From: a virus
Reading direction: 5' to 3' (one strand)
DNA: 64,000 nucleotides
Virus record (IMG/VR): IMGVR_UViG_3300008952_002488
Location: 1 to 64,000 of that record
Shown: positions 56,631-63,188 of the stretch, in pieces
How the letters are laid out: every line of letters begins with the position of its first letter
Position numbering within the stretch: the first letter of the stretch is position 1
The notes under the pieces: model-generated
What the model saw: the letters and a program-made list of their open reading frames with translations, nothing else
The model's database searches: none
What the model was told of the DNA's origin: nothing
Program-made: the position numbers and the translations under genes

Positions 56631-56658
56631 TTGACCTCTGCCCAGGGAATGGTATACT
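56631..56658 (+). promoter_or_regulatory. Sigma70-type promoter with extended -10
   Basis: TTGACC (56631-56636), 16-base spacer ending TGG, TATACT (56653-56658). Transcription would start near 56665, downstream of the ATG at 56659, which rules that ATG out and favours the GTG at 56677. Confidence 0.82.
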
Positions 56659-56676
56659 ATGGGTGAGGAGAGGTCT

Positions 56677-56913
56677 GTGGCTACTGCATTATATCGTCTG
56701 GCGATTTTAGAATCTCAACCGATTCGAAACCCGAATGAACTACTAGAGTGGGACCGCCTACGCAAGTGGGTTCTAAGCGATGACCGACTGCTCCAGCAGT
56801 ACCGAGAGCAACGCTACTTTACCTGTGCGGATGAAATTACTAAAAACGAGATGGCTCCGAAAAATAATCGCTCCATAATTTCCAGATTTTTGAACTTTAT
56901 TTTCCGACGATAA
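56677..56913 (+). CDS. Small hypothetical protein
   Basis: I set the start at the GTG at 56677, because the -10 box at 56653-56658 puts the transcript start after the ATG at 56659, and GAGGAG lies 6 bases upstream of this GTG. The 78-residue product is helical (ALYRLAILESQPI, LLEWDRLRKWVLSDDRLLQQ) with a basic, hydrophobic end (SRFLNFIFRR). First gene of the right-hand small-gene region. Function unknown. Confidence 0.6.
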   Translation: MATALYRLAILESQPIRNPNELLEWDRLRKWVLSDDRLLQQYREQRYFTCADEITKNEMAPKNNRSIISRFLNFIFRR

Positions 56914-56916
56914 AAC

Positions 56917-56944
56917 TTGACAGACTGTCTTTCCATGATAATAT
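56917..56944 (+). promoter_or_regulatory. Sigma70-type promoter (TTGACA)
   Basis: TTGACA (56917-56922), 16-base spacer ending TGA, TAATAT (56939-56944). TATAAT also occurs at 56942-56947 with a 19-base spacer. It drives the SH3-like array. Confidence 0.82.
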
Positions 56945-56962
56945 AATCATGAGGAGAGAGCC

Positions 56963-57124
56963 ATGAAACCGAAGTTCAAGGAACTCATTAAAATTATCGT
57001 TGAGAACACTGACCCGTCTATGTCTCGCATGGAGGCATGGGAAGCGGTTGCTGTTGTCGTCCCAGAACTGACTTGGGAAAGTTTCAAACGCATTCAGCCC
57101 TTGGCGGAACGGAAGCGCAAGTGA
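56963..57124 (+). CDS. Small helical protein heading the SH3-like array
   Basis: A 53-residue protein with GAGGAGAGAG as ribosome site 5 bases upstream. It is helical and amphipathic (KFKELIKIIVENTDPSMSRM, then WEAVAVVVPELTWESFKRI) with a basic end. It is not of the GDLV type. Its TGA overlaps the GTG of the next gene. Function unknown. Confidence 0.7.
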   Translation: MKPKFKELIKIIVENTDPSMSRMEAWEAVAVVVPELTWESFKRIQPLAERKRK

Positions 57125-57321
57125 GCAACGAGTGGCGTAAAAACCTGAAGGTCGGCGACCTCGTTATGATGAGGTCAGACCATATGGCTATTCTTACAGA
57201 TGTCAACTGGCGCTCGGAAGATTCAGAGTATCCCCATGTTAAGTTGCGGTACACTGATGACGACAGCAACGGTAGCTGTAGTGCTTGGCGAGTCAAGGAG
57301 GTGTTGAGTGAGAGTCGGTGA
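57121..57321 (+). CDS. SH3/KOW-like small protein (LKVGDLVMMRSD)
   Basis: GTG start at 57121 overlapping the previous TGA. 66 residues; the VGDLV motif at about 11-15 opens a predicted small barrel (MAILTDVNW, HVKLRYTD). It ends WRVKEVLSESR. The DNA coding KEVLSE (AAGGAGGTG) is at the same time the ribosome site for the next gene, whose GTG lies within this gene. Confidence 0.72.
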   Translation: MSNEWRKNLKVGDLVMMRSDHMAILTDVNWRSEDSEYPHVKLRYTDDDSNGSCSAWRVKEVLSESR

Positions 57322-57502
57322 TTTGGTAACGTTCCAGCACGAAATGGACAACTCAGTTTCTGGTGTTATTGTAAAAGTTTATGCCCCACCCAAAAGCCCA
57401 GCGGGCTATATGTGGTGCGACGTTCTCTGGAGCTTTATGCCCGGCAACTCCCCGTGTAAGCAACGCTGGTGTGAATTGGAGATTTTAAATGAAGCCGGGT
57501 GA
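57308..57502 (+). CDS. SH3/KOW-like small protein (MRVGDLVTF)
   Basis: GTG start inside the preceding gene, 5 bases after AAGGAGGTG. 64 residues with the VGDLV opening, then SGVIVKVYAP and MWCDVLWSF strands, and CKQRWCELEIL at the end. The end overlaps the next ATG. No catalytic residues visible. Confidence 0.72.
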   Translation: MRVGDLVTFQHEMDNSVSGVIVKVYAPPKSPAGYMWCDVLWSFMPGNSPCKQRWCELEILNEAG

Positions 57503-57659
57503 TTTAGTAAAAGTAACATGGCGTTTTGACACCCCCCGGCTGGGGCTCGTTCTAACAGATCCCGCTGCTGACTTCCCTCAAGTATTGGTTCGGTTGGGAT
57601 GTGGTCGTCGGGTATCTTTTGATTGCGATAGTGTGGAGGTGGTCCGTGAAGCCCGGTGA
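57489..57659 (+). CDS. SH3/KOW-like small protein (MKPGDLVKV)
   Basis: 56 residues, starting inside the previous gene. MKPGDLVKVTW, RLGLVLTD, FPQVLVRL and RRVSFD are the probable strands. The C-terminus SVEVVREAR carries the GGAGGTGG ribosome site for its neighbour. The opening bases ATGAAGCCGGGTGATTTAGT recur almost exactly at 57646 and 58939, so the array grew by duplication. Confidence 0.75.
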   Translation: MKPGDLVKVTWRFDTPRLGLVLTDPAADFPQVLVRLGCGRRVSFDCDSVEVVREAR

Positions 57660-57849
57660 TTTGGTAGACGTTTCCCACCGCCGCCGTGAGCGGCACGGGT
57701 ATGGTATTATTACCGAGGTGAGGTCTCGCCATCCCTATGATGACCGCAGCGAGGAACTTCTTGTTACGGTACATCACCCCAAGACAGGGAAGACAACAAA
57801 GTGGAGTTCGCATTGGGTGGAGGTGCTTAGTGAATCTAAAGCCAGGTGA
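57646..57849 (+). CDS. SH3/KOW-like small protein (MKPGDLVDV)
   Basis: GTG start. 67 residues: KPGDLVDVSHRRRERHGYGI, IITEVRSRH, ELLVTVHHP, then WSSHWVEVLSESKAR. It is rich in His and Arg in the first loop. GTGGAGGTGC near the end serves as ribosome site for the following gene, which starts 20 bases before this one stops. Confidence 0.75.
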   Translation: MKPGDLVDVSHRRRERHGYGIITEVRSRHPYDDRSEELLVTVHHPKTGKTTKWSSHWVEVLSESKAR

Positions 57850-58042
57850 CTTAGTAGAGCCCAACTGGAGTGCTAGCGAAGTCCCCCACATCAAAGAGAG
57901 GCACGGTCGGCAACTGGGTCTTGTTCTTTCATATCCCGAAGTCAAAAACCACGGCACAACCTGTGTAAAAGTTAATTGGCTTGGCTACGAACTGGAAGAA
58001 TATTATTCTGTCCATCATTTGAGGTTGGTAGAAAATGAATAG
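57830..58042 (+). CDS. SH3/KOW-like small protein (LKPGDLVEP)
   Basis: GTG start at 57830 (V-N-L-K-P-G-D-L-V-E-P), with GGAGG 7 bases upstream. 70 residues with QLGLVLSYPEVKN, TCVKVNWLG and YSVHHLRLVENE. Same layout as neighbours with different loops. It overlaps the next gene by 8 bases. Confidence 0.72.
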   Translation: MNLKPGDLVEPNWSASEVPHIKERHGRQLGLVLSYPEVKNHGTTCVKVNWLGYELEEYYSVHHLRLVENE

Positions 58043-58268
58043 ATATAACGGGGCAGAGTTCACATATAATATTGGCGACCTCGTGTCCTTTATGCAGCGT
58101 CGTGTGACCGAGGATTATGTTGATGACTTTTTGCTGACTGGCATTATAATCAGGGAGCGTTTTGTTTTTACTGCCGACAATAAGTTCTTGGTCAAGACTC
58201 CAGAAAAAGATTATTGGGTTTCAAGACCAGCCCTAACTTTACTTTCAAAGGCAGAAAATAAAACTTGA
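58035..58268 (+). CDS. SH3/KOW-like small protein (NIGDLVSF)
   Basis: 77 residues. A short N-terminal extension precedes IGDLVSFMQRR; then LLTGIIIRERF, KFLVKTPEKDYWVS and a short helix. The stop lies inside the next promoter's TTGACA, so this is the end of the first half of the array. Confidence 0.72.
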   Translation: MNRYNGAEFTYNIGDLVSFMQRRVTEDYVDDFLLTGIIIRERFVFTADNKFLVKTPEKDYWVSRPALTLLSKAENKT

Positions 58269-58292
58269 CAAGAGCCATAGTCATGTTAAGAT
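58265..58292 (+). promoter_or_regulatory. Sigma70-type promoter inside the SH3-like array
   Basis: TTGACA (58265-58270), 16-base spacer ending TGT, TAAGAT (58287-58292). It excludes a start before about 58299 and selects the ATG at 58310. Confidence 0.8.
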
Positions 58293-58309
58293 ACTATTGG
58301 AGAGAGCCT

Positions 58310-58543
58310 ATGAGCCTGGTAAAAGAAATCCAGAAACGCTGCCACATCCAGCCTGGTATGTTGGTCAGGAGCAGCGGAGGCAGCGAAATCAATAAACTTG
58401 CTTTGGTTGTCGGACTATCTCCCTCGTGTAAGTTTGACCGAGACTACGAAGGAGCAGAGGACCACATCTTCTACAAGTGCGAGCCTTTTGACGGCACGCC
58501 AGCCTTTGTAGACTACGCTTGTAACATGGAGCAGGTATCATGA
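58310..58543 (+). CDS. SH3/KOW-like small protein (QPGMLVRS)
   Basis: Start at the ATG at 58310, after GGAGAG. 77 residues: a short helical lead (SLVKEIQKRCH), then IQPGMLVRSSGG, KLALVVGLSP, IFYKCEPF. It carries four cysteines, unusual for the array. Overlaps the next gene by ATGA. Confidence 0.7.
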   Translation: MSLVKEIQKRCHIQPGMLVRSSGGSEINKLALVVGLSPSCKFDRDYEGAEDHIFYKCEPFDGTPAFVDYACNMEQVS

Positions 58544-58782
58544 AAGTCGGACAGATTATTAAAGTAAATAAGTCTGGTCTGGCTCATTTTGCTCCCGGCA
58601 TCCGCCGCAGGCTTGAAGGAGAGATTGGACTAGTTGTCCAGCAAAAGTACGAACTGGCTCACAAGCTCTTGAAGAATACCAAGGTCTATCCATCCATTGT
58701 CCGTTTTGAGGCTCTCAAAGGACTTGACATGTACGCAGACGGCGTTATGATATTTGATGACCAAGCGGAGATTTTATCATGA
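58540..58782 (+). CDS. SH3/KOW-like small protein (MKVGQIIKV)
   Basis: 80 residues: MKVGQIIKVNKSGLAHF, EGEIGLVVQQKYELA, PSIVRFEALKG, VMIFDDQAEIL. The GDLV position reads GQII. ATGA overlaps on both sides. Confidence 0.7.
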   Translation: MKVGQIIKVNKSGLAHFAPGIRRRLEGEIGLVVQQKYELAHKLLKNTKVYPSIVRFEALKGLDMYADGVMIFDDQAEILS

Positions 58783-58952
58783 AACTTGGAACACTAGTCC
58801 AGTTCGCAGCCTACGGGGCGGTCATGGATACTGGCTATGTTTCAAAGTATGATGAGGACCCAGGGTTCATGTGGGTAGAGTGCGTGAAGATGGGACCTCA
58901 GCGAGTCAGTAAAGACAGTACGATGTTGGAGGTGGTAAGTGAAGCCGGGTGA
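58779..58952 (+). CDS. SH3-like small protein (MKLGTLVQF)
   Basis: 57 residues: MKLGTLVQFAAYG, DTGYVSKYDED, MWVECVKMG, ending MLEVVSEAG. GGAGGTGG near the end is the ribosome site for the next GTG start, which lies inside this gene. Confidence 0.72.
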   Translation: MKLGTLVQFAAYGAVMDTGYVSKYDEDPGFMWVECVKMGPQRVSKDSTMLEVVSEAG

Positions 58953-59136
58953 TTTGGTTCGCATTCGCAAAACCTCTATTGACCATCTGTCTGCCAACTG
59001 GTTTATCTGGCACGCAGAGCACAAGACCCCGCTGGTTTTGATTGAAGAGCTAAACAAAAGTTATTGGAATGTGCTGAAGCCTGATGGCAGTACGGTACAC
59101 ATCCACAAAACCCACCTGACGAAGAGGATGTATTGA
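58939..59136 (+). CDS. SH3/KOW-like small protein (MKPGDLVRI)
   Basis: GTG start; 65 residues: KPGDLVRIRKTS, TPLVLIEELNKSYWNVL and TVHIHKTHL. The opening 20 bases match the gene at 57489 nearly exactly. Overlaps the next ATG by one base. Confidence 0.75.
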   Translation: MKPGDLVRIRKTSIDHLSANWFIWHAEHKTPLVLIEELNKSYWNVLKPDGSTVHIHKTHLTKRMY

Positions 59137-59333
59137 TGAATCCCGAATGGAAAAGATATAAAGTCGGAGACTTGGTAGCGGTTGCTGCTAATCAAGTGCT
59201 GGGTCTTATCACTCGCTCCAACTACTGGGCTCTTGATGAATATCTCGGCGGTGAGATTGAGTGCGTTGATGTGATGTTCGGAGCACACGAATCCAAGCAA
59301 TACCCAGTTCAATATTTGGTGGACTTGAAGTAA
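59136..59333 (+). CDS. SH3/KOW-like small protein (YKVGDLVAV)
   Basis: Start at the ATG at 59136 overlapping TGA. 65 residues: a short lead MNPEWKRYKVGDLVAVAANQ, VLGLITRSNY, ECVDVMFGAHES, YPVQYLVDL. The stop overlaps the next ATG. Confidence 0.73.
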   Translation: MNPEWKRYKVGDLVAVAANQVLGLITRSNYWALDEYLGGEIECVDVMFGAHESKQYPVQYLVDLK

Positions 59334-59413
59334 TGAGCGAGCTAATCGGCGGCATCTTTTACGGCACTATCATCGGAGGCTACATCCTCTGGTTTTGGGG
59401 GCGCATCCGATGA
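59333..59413 (+). CDS. 26-residue single-pass membrane peptide
   Basis: A minimal ORF, ATG at 59333 overlapping TAA and TGA overlapping the next ATG. The 26 residues are almost all hydrophobic (IGGIFYGTIIGGYILWFWG) with a basic end (RIR). A single membrane helix with two GG/GxxxG motifs suggests a self-associating membrane peptide. Precise coupling on both sides supports translation. Confidence 0.6.
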   Translation: MSELIGGIFYGTIIGGYILWFWGRIR

Positions 59414-59652
59414 AGACCTCCCCCCGCCAAGTTGAGTACCTACCTGACCACCACTTCAAGGTCGGCGATATCGTAAGGCGATTTGTAATCGGCGGTAAAG
59501 ACAGGCTCGGCGTTGTGCTGGGAACAGGAAAAAAGACGATGAACTACACGACATTACAAATGAATGAAGACGCCTGCCTAATATCTTTTGATAATGAAGA
59601 GCCAGTGTGGGAAGCGGCATATTTTCTGGAAAAAGTTGATGCCAAGTACTGA
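59410..59652 (+). CDS. SH3/KOW-like small protein (FKVGDIVRR)
   Basis: Start at the ATG at 59410. 80 residues with a 17-residue N-terminal extension before KVGDIVRRFV, then RLGVVLGTGKK, ACLISFDNEEPVW and YFLEKVD. Overlaps the next gene by 14 bases. Confidence 0.7.
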   Translation: MKTSPRQVEYLPDHHFKVGDIVRRFVIGGKDRLGVVLGTGKKTMNYTTLQMNEDACLISFDNEEPVWEAAYFLEKVDAKY

Positions 59653-59845
59653 TTTAAAGATTGGCACCCTGCTCCGAGTGAAGGAGCACTGCCGAAATAA
59701 TATAACCGTCAGGCATAATGGCGAGTATGGTATTCTGGCACGAAACGATAAGGGAAACTATATTACACACGATGTTATATTCCCCACTGGCGAGCGAGTT
59801 ATTTTTATGCCTATCAATTGGGAGGTAGTCAGCCATGCTGGATAG
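59639..59845 (+). CDS. SH3/KOW-like small protein (LKIGTLLRV)
   Basis: Start at the ATG at 59639. 68 residues: DLKIGTLLRVKEHC, EYGILARNDKG, THDVIFPTGERVIFMP, ending WEVVSHAG, where GGAGGTAG provides the ribosome site for the next gene. Confidence 0.7.
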   Translation: MPSTDLKIGTLLRVKEHCRNNITVRHNGEYGILARNDKGNYITHDVIFPTGERVIFMPINWEVVSHAG

Positions 59846-60104
59846 CAGCGATAAGATGTGGGCGGTTCAACAGCCTGGAACTATTTTACGAGCCCGTCAT
59901 AGTGCTAAGTACGGACAACTGGCTCTGGTTCTTGCCCGAGCCTATGATGGCCCGAAGCCAAGCAACGGCTATCCCCCCCGCCAGTATGTGAAGATGCAGT
60001 GGCTCTCAACTGGCGAGCGGTTTGAAGAAATGTTAGTAAATGCTCATAATTGTTTTGACATTGTGAGTTCCTGTGATACACTATCCAACAAGGAGGAAGT
60101 ATGA
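59835..60104 (+). CDS. SH3/KOW-like small protein (QQPGTILRA)
   Basis: 89 residues: a short lead, then VQQPGTILRARHSAKYGQLA, LALVLARAYDG, YVKMQWLSTGERFE. A promoter lies within its last 50 bases. The end overlaps the next ATG. Confidence 0.7.
   Translation: MLDSSDKMWAVQQPGTILRARHSAKYGQLALVLARAYDGPKPSNGYPPRQYVKMQWLSTGERFEEMLVNAHNCFDIVSSCDTLSNKEEV
60055..60082 (+). promoter_or_regulatory. Sigma70-type promoter for the nuclease/methylase unit
   Basis: TTGACA (60055-60060), 16-base spacer ending TGA, TACACT (60077-60082), about 19 bases before the ATG at 60101. An AGGAGGAAG ribosome site follows. Confidence 0.82.
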
Positions 60105-60268
60105 AACTATCGCTTAACACTAAAGTCGTAGATGACAAAACTGGGCTGGAGGGTCGGACTATTGGGCCTTTCACTCGCAAGGGAGAGCAGTGGTGGACTG
60201 TCTATTGGCGAAACGGTCAGACAACCTCCCAACGAGAAGAGGATCTCAACCAGTGTCAAACAATTTAA
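60101..60268 (+). CDS. Small beta-rich protein
   Basis: 55 residues: MKLSLNTKVVDDKTGLEGRT, WWTVYWRNGQT and a charged end. It resembles the barrel proteins loosely (LNTKVVD for GDLV). It overlaps the candidate nuclease gene by 16 bases, so it may be a co-expressed accessory or antidote, but no evidence shows that. Confidence 0.65.
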   Translation: MKLSLNTKVVDDKTGLEGRTIGPFTRKGEQWWTVYWRNGQTTSQREEDLNQCQTI

Positions 60269-61446
60269 CGAAAAAAGCTGAACTCGTTGCCGAAATGGAA
60301 GCAGGAATTAAGGTAGCTGAGGAGTTTGAGAAGGCTGGTGCGTTTTACGGAGACTCCAAAGACCTGCGGCAAGAAAAGGACCGAGAAGTCGCAGAGTTCT
60401 CTCAGACGCTAAACGATGGGCAAAGAATCAAGTTCCAGAAGGAACTGGACAGACTAGAGCTTCTATCCCGTTCGAGCGGGGCGAGCATCGCCACGTCTAT
60501 ACTTTCGTTGGACGCCTATATCAAAGGGAAGAGTAAAGTAAAAGTGGAGTTCTGGGGTCGGGAGGGGCTCAAAGAAGGGGTTGGACAAAAGACCGACCTA
60601 AAGACAACTCTCATCAACCCCAATCTCGACGAGATGGTTTATAGCTTTTCCCTGAAACAGTACCGTAGGTCCGGACGCATTCAGGTTGGATCGGGCACCT
60701 ATTTGTCCACCTTTCTGGGGCTAGCGTATGACGTTGCTGGGCGAGGACGTTACCAGTCCCATGATAAAGAGCGGACTTTTGGCTCGAAAGGGAAATGCGA
60801 AGATGCCCGAGCCGAGATCCTCAAAGATTACGGCGTGGAATCTGCCAAGCTTTTGGATGAACTGGTGATTTTAACCGCTGGCGTAGCGGCCCTTCGTGGC
60901 AATAAAGTGTATCCGGGTGATGACTGGTGGAAAAAGAAATGTAAGGGTTTTACAGAATCGGCTGTTCCCATTTTTGAAAAATGGTTTAATTTCTTGCTTG
61001 AGCACGACCAAGATAAATTTATAGAACGTATTTTTCACCGAGCCGGTCTCGGGTGCGAGCATGAAACGGTGGTGACTTTCTGCCAAAACGGCGAGCCCCG
61101 GACCCTGAACACCTTGAGTGATCCGACGTTTGCGAAGACTATGAAAATTGGAAAAATTCCGATCAACCAACTCGAAGTGGAGACTAAGAGGTCCGGACAG
61201 GGTGAGGACGGGTGCAGCATTGATGTGAGGTTGCATCATACAACCTCCGGAAAGAGTTCGCCTTTAATGGAGTTGCAAATTCCCTTCACCCTCAATCGTA
61301 ATGGGGCATGGCAGTTGTGCAATGAAGCAGGGCGTTGGTGTAAAAAGGACAAGCAATTTGTTGAGTTTGGACACTTGCGCCCGGAAAAGTCTAAAGAATT
61401 GGCCACATCCACAAATATGTGGCTGAAAGTGCCTTTGGGCAAATAG
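60253..61446 (+). CDS. Candidate PD-(D/E)xK-type nuclease paired with a methyltransferase
   Basis: I use the GTG at 60253, preceded by AAGAGGA. A 397-residue soluble protein. The segment VGQKTDLKTTL (Asp115) and the strand YSFSLKQY (Ser-Leu-Lys at 133-135), followed by QVGSGTYLSTFL, look like a D...(S/E)xK nuclease core, where Ser-Leu replaces the usual E/D-x. The C-terminal part has VRLHHTTSGKSSPLMELQIPF. It is followed after 21 bases by an adenine methyltransferase, the normal arrangement of a type II restriction-modification pair. The assignment rests on a loose motif and on context. Confidence 0.5.
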   Translation: MSNNLTKKAELVAEMEAGIKVAEEFEKAGAFYGDSKDLRQEKDREVAEFSQTLNDGQRIKFQKELDRLELLSRSSGASIATSILSLDAYIKGKSKVKVEFWGREGLKEGVGQKTDLKTTLINPNLDEMVYSFSLKQYRRSGRIQVGSGTYLSTFLGLAYDVAGRGRYQSHDKERTFGSKGKCEDARAEILKDYGVESAKLLDELVILTAGVAALRGNKVYPGDDWWKKKCKGFTESAVPIFEKWFNFLLEHDQDKFIERIFHRAGLGCEHETVVTFCQNGEPRTLNTLSDPTFAKTMKIGKIPINQLEVETKRSGQGEDGCSIDVRLHHTTSGKSSPLMELQIPFTLNRNGAWQLCNEAGRWCKKDKQFVEFGHLRPEKSKELATSTNMWLKVPLGK

Positions 61447-61467
61447 CGACGTGGAGGGGACAGTAAA

Positions 61468-62904
61468 GTGAGACGTGTAGTTGTGGGTAACCCCCCTTTT
61501 CAAAACCGGGAAAAGCAAGGGAAAACCCAACATAAAGTGTGGATCAAAATGACTCAGACTATCTTTGACCAAATGGACGAAGGAGACATTTTGCTGTGGA
61601 TAAGCCCTCAGAGTTGGTCATCGCCTAGCAATAAAATATTAAAGCTGATGAGGGAAAATCAGGTTAACTATGTGTCTCTCAATACCGACGAATACTTTGA
61701 GGGAATTGGTTCCTCGTTTAGTGACTACTCTATCACAAAAACTTCCGCACCCTCTGCGAACCCTACGCTAGTGTCGGATCGCAACCACACCCCGTGTCAT
61801 ATTGCTTTTAAAGATCTTTTTTATCTTCCTAACGATGTGTGTGCGCTGTCATTATCTATTCACAATAAGGTTATGTTTGGGGGCTGTGATTGTTTGGATG
61901 TTCGGCATGATTATGTAACCAATCATAATATTTTGTTACGGACAGGAACAACGCTTTCCAAGACTCCTACCTCACAACACATTTATCCAGTATTTCACAC
62001 TAATCGTCAAACATGGTATTCATCTCTCGAACAAAAGTGCATGACCGAGAAGAAGGTAGTGTGGACCCGGAGCGGATATCTTAAACCATTTTATGATGAC
62101 GGGACGATTGGAATAACGGACATGGCTTATTATATTCCCGTTAAATCTCGCACCAAGGGGGACCGGCTCGTAGAGAACCTGTCTTCTCCGCTGATGAAAT
62201 ATATCTTCACAACCGCTAAGTGGTCTGGTTTTGGAAACGAGCGAGTGTTTGAGCGGTTGCCTGCGGCGCTAGCCTCTCTCCGGAAAGAGGATTTGGCGGA
62301 TCACTTTAATCTGACATCCGACGAAGTGGCTTACATAGAAGAAGAGAGTTGGCGCAAGAAGCCCACGAAGGAGCTTCTTCTTGGTGGAGATTATACGGTC
62401 AAAACCCAAGGCAGGTCGGATATTTACGGAGAAGTGTTTACTCCGCCGGAGTTAGTAAATAAGATGCTTGATAAACTCCCACCGGAGGTCTGGGATCATT
62501 ATGATGAGCCTTGGACTTTTCTTGATCCGGCATGTGGTAATGGTAATTTTTTAGTAGAAGTTCTTCGGCGTCAGCTTGACGCAGGTGTTTTGCCTGCCAC
62601 CGCCCTTGGTTCTGTTTATGGTATTGATATAATGCCGGACAATGTGCTGGAGTGCAGGCAACGCCTTCTTTCCGTGGCTCTCCAGGCGCACATGGAGAGA
62701 GAAGAGGAGGCGAAGAGAGCGAACCCTGATGCTGTTTCTTGCCCATCTGCCGTGACCAAATTATACCTAATAGTGACTGAGCGCATTGCGGTGGCTAATA
62801 GTTTAGAAGATTCTTTGGAGGATGTCTTCCCCTACAGTCCGGACCCAGGGTTCGACTTCTGCGCCAACCGCCACCGCACCCAAAACGAAGGACCCTCAGA
62901 ATGA
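61468..62904 (+). CDS. Adenine-N6 DNA methyltransferase with permuted motif order
   Basis: Starts at the GTG at 61468. A 478-residue protein with catalytic motif IV NPPF at residues 8-11, then the variable region. The motif X-like GEVFTPPELV (about 321-330) comes next, followed by the AdoMet-binding motif I FLDPACGNGNFL (about 351-362), and YGIDIMPDNVL. The order IV-TRD-X-I is permuted relative to the usual X-I-IV order of NPPF/Y enzymes of the type I or IIG kind. It probably protects phage DNA from the nuclease encoded upstream, or from host restriction. It overlaps the next gene by 4 bases. Confidence 0.87.
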   Translation: MRRVVVGNPPFQNREKQGKTQHKVWIKMTQTIFDQMDEGDILLWISPQSWSSPSNKILKLMRENQVNYVSLNTDEYFEGIGSSFSDYSITKTSAPSANPTLVSDRNHTPCHIAFKDLFYLPNDVCALSLSIHNKVMFGGCDCLDVRHDYVTNHNILLRTGTTLSKTPTSQHIYPVFHTNRQTWYSSLEQKCMTEKKVVWTRSGYLKPFYDDGTIGITDMAYYIPVKSRTKGDRLVENLSSPLMKYIFTTAKWSGFGNERVFERLPAALASLRKEDLADHFNLTSDEVAYIEEESWRKKPTKELLLGGDYTVKTQGRSDIYGEVFTPPELVNKMLDKLPPEVWDHYDEPWTFLDPACGNGNFLVEVLRRQLDAGVLPATALGSVYGIDIMPDNVLECRQRLLSVALQAHMEREEEAKRANPDAVSCPSAVTKLYLIVTERIAVANSLEDSLEDVFPYSPDPGFDFCANRHRTQNEGPSE

Positions 62905-63188
62905 ACAAAAAACACAAAAAGAAATTAAAGCGAGCAGCAAAGAGAAAAAAGGAAAAAGCTTTTGCACAAGAGACCGAACGGGTGCAAAACAAAATGAAGA
63001 AACAGATGGGGGTGTTTGACAGGCTCCCTGAAGATTGTTCTACTTGTGAAAAGGATTTCCCTAAAACTCGTGAGGCACATATGACCTGGCGAGTGGTGGT
63101 GAAAACAGAGAAAGAAAAGGTCTGGCTATTCTGTCCGGACTGCCAAGAGAAAGCCAAGGAATTGGTGGAGAAACAAAATGAAGTTTAA
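62901..63188 (+). CDS. Basic protein with zinc ribbon
   Basis: A 95-residue protein: a Lys/Arg-rich N-terminus (about 1-35), then LPEDCSTCEKDFP (Cys pair near 46-49) and WLFCPDCQEKA (Cys pair near 78-81), a four-cysteine zinc ribbon. A nucleic-acid-binding role is likely. It overlaps the methyltransferase by ATGA and the next gene by 11 bases. Confidence 0.72.
   Translation: MNKKHKKKLKRAAKRKKEKAFAQETERVQNKMKKQMGVFDRLPEDCSTCEKDFPKTREAHMTWRVVVKTEKEKVWLFCPDCQEKAKELVEKQNEV

Noticed and set aside
56659-56676. ATG start at 56659
   Set aside because: It overlaps the end of the -10 box, so it would lie upstream of the transcript start; the GTG at 56677 is used instead.
58265-58310. Upstream TTG start for the gene ending at 58543
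   Set aside because: The TTG is part of the -35 box of the promoter; the transcript would begin after it. The ATG at 58310 has a ribosome site.
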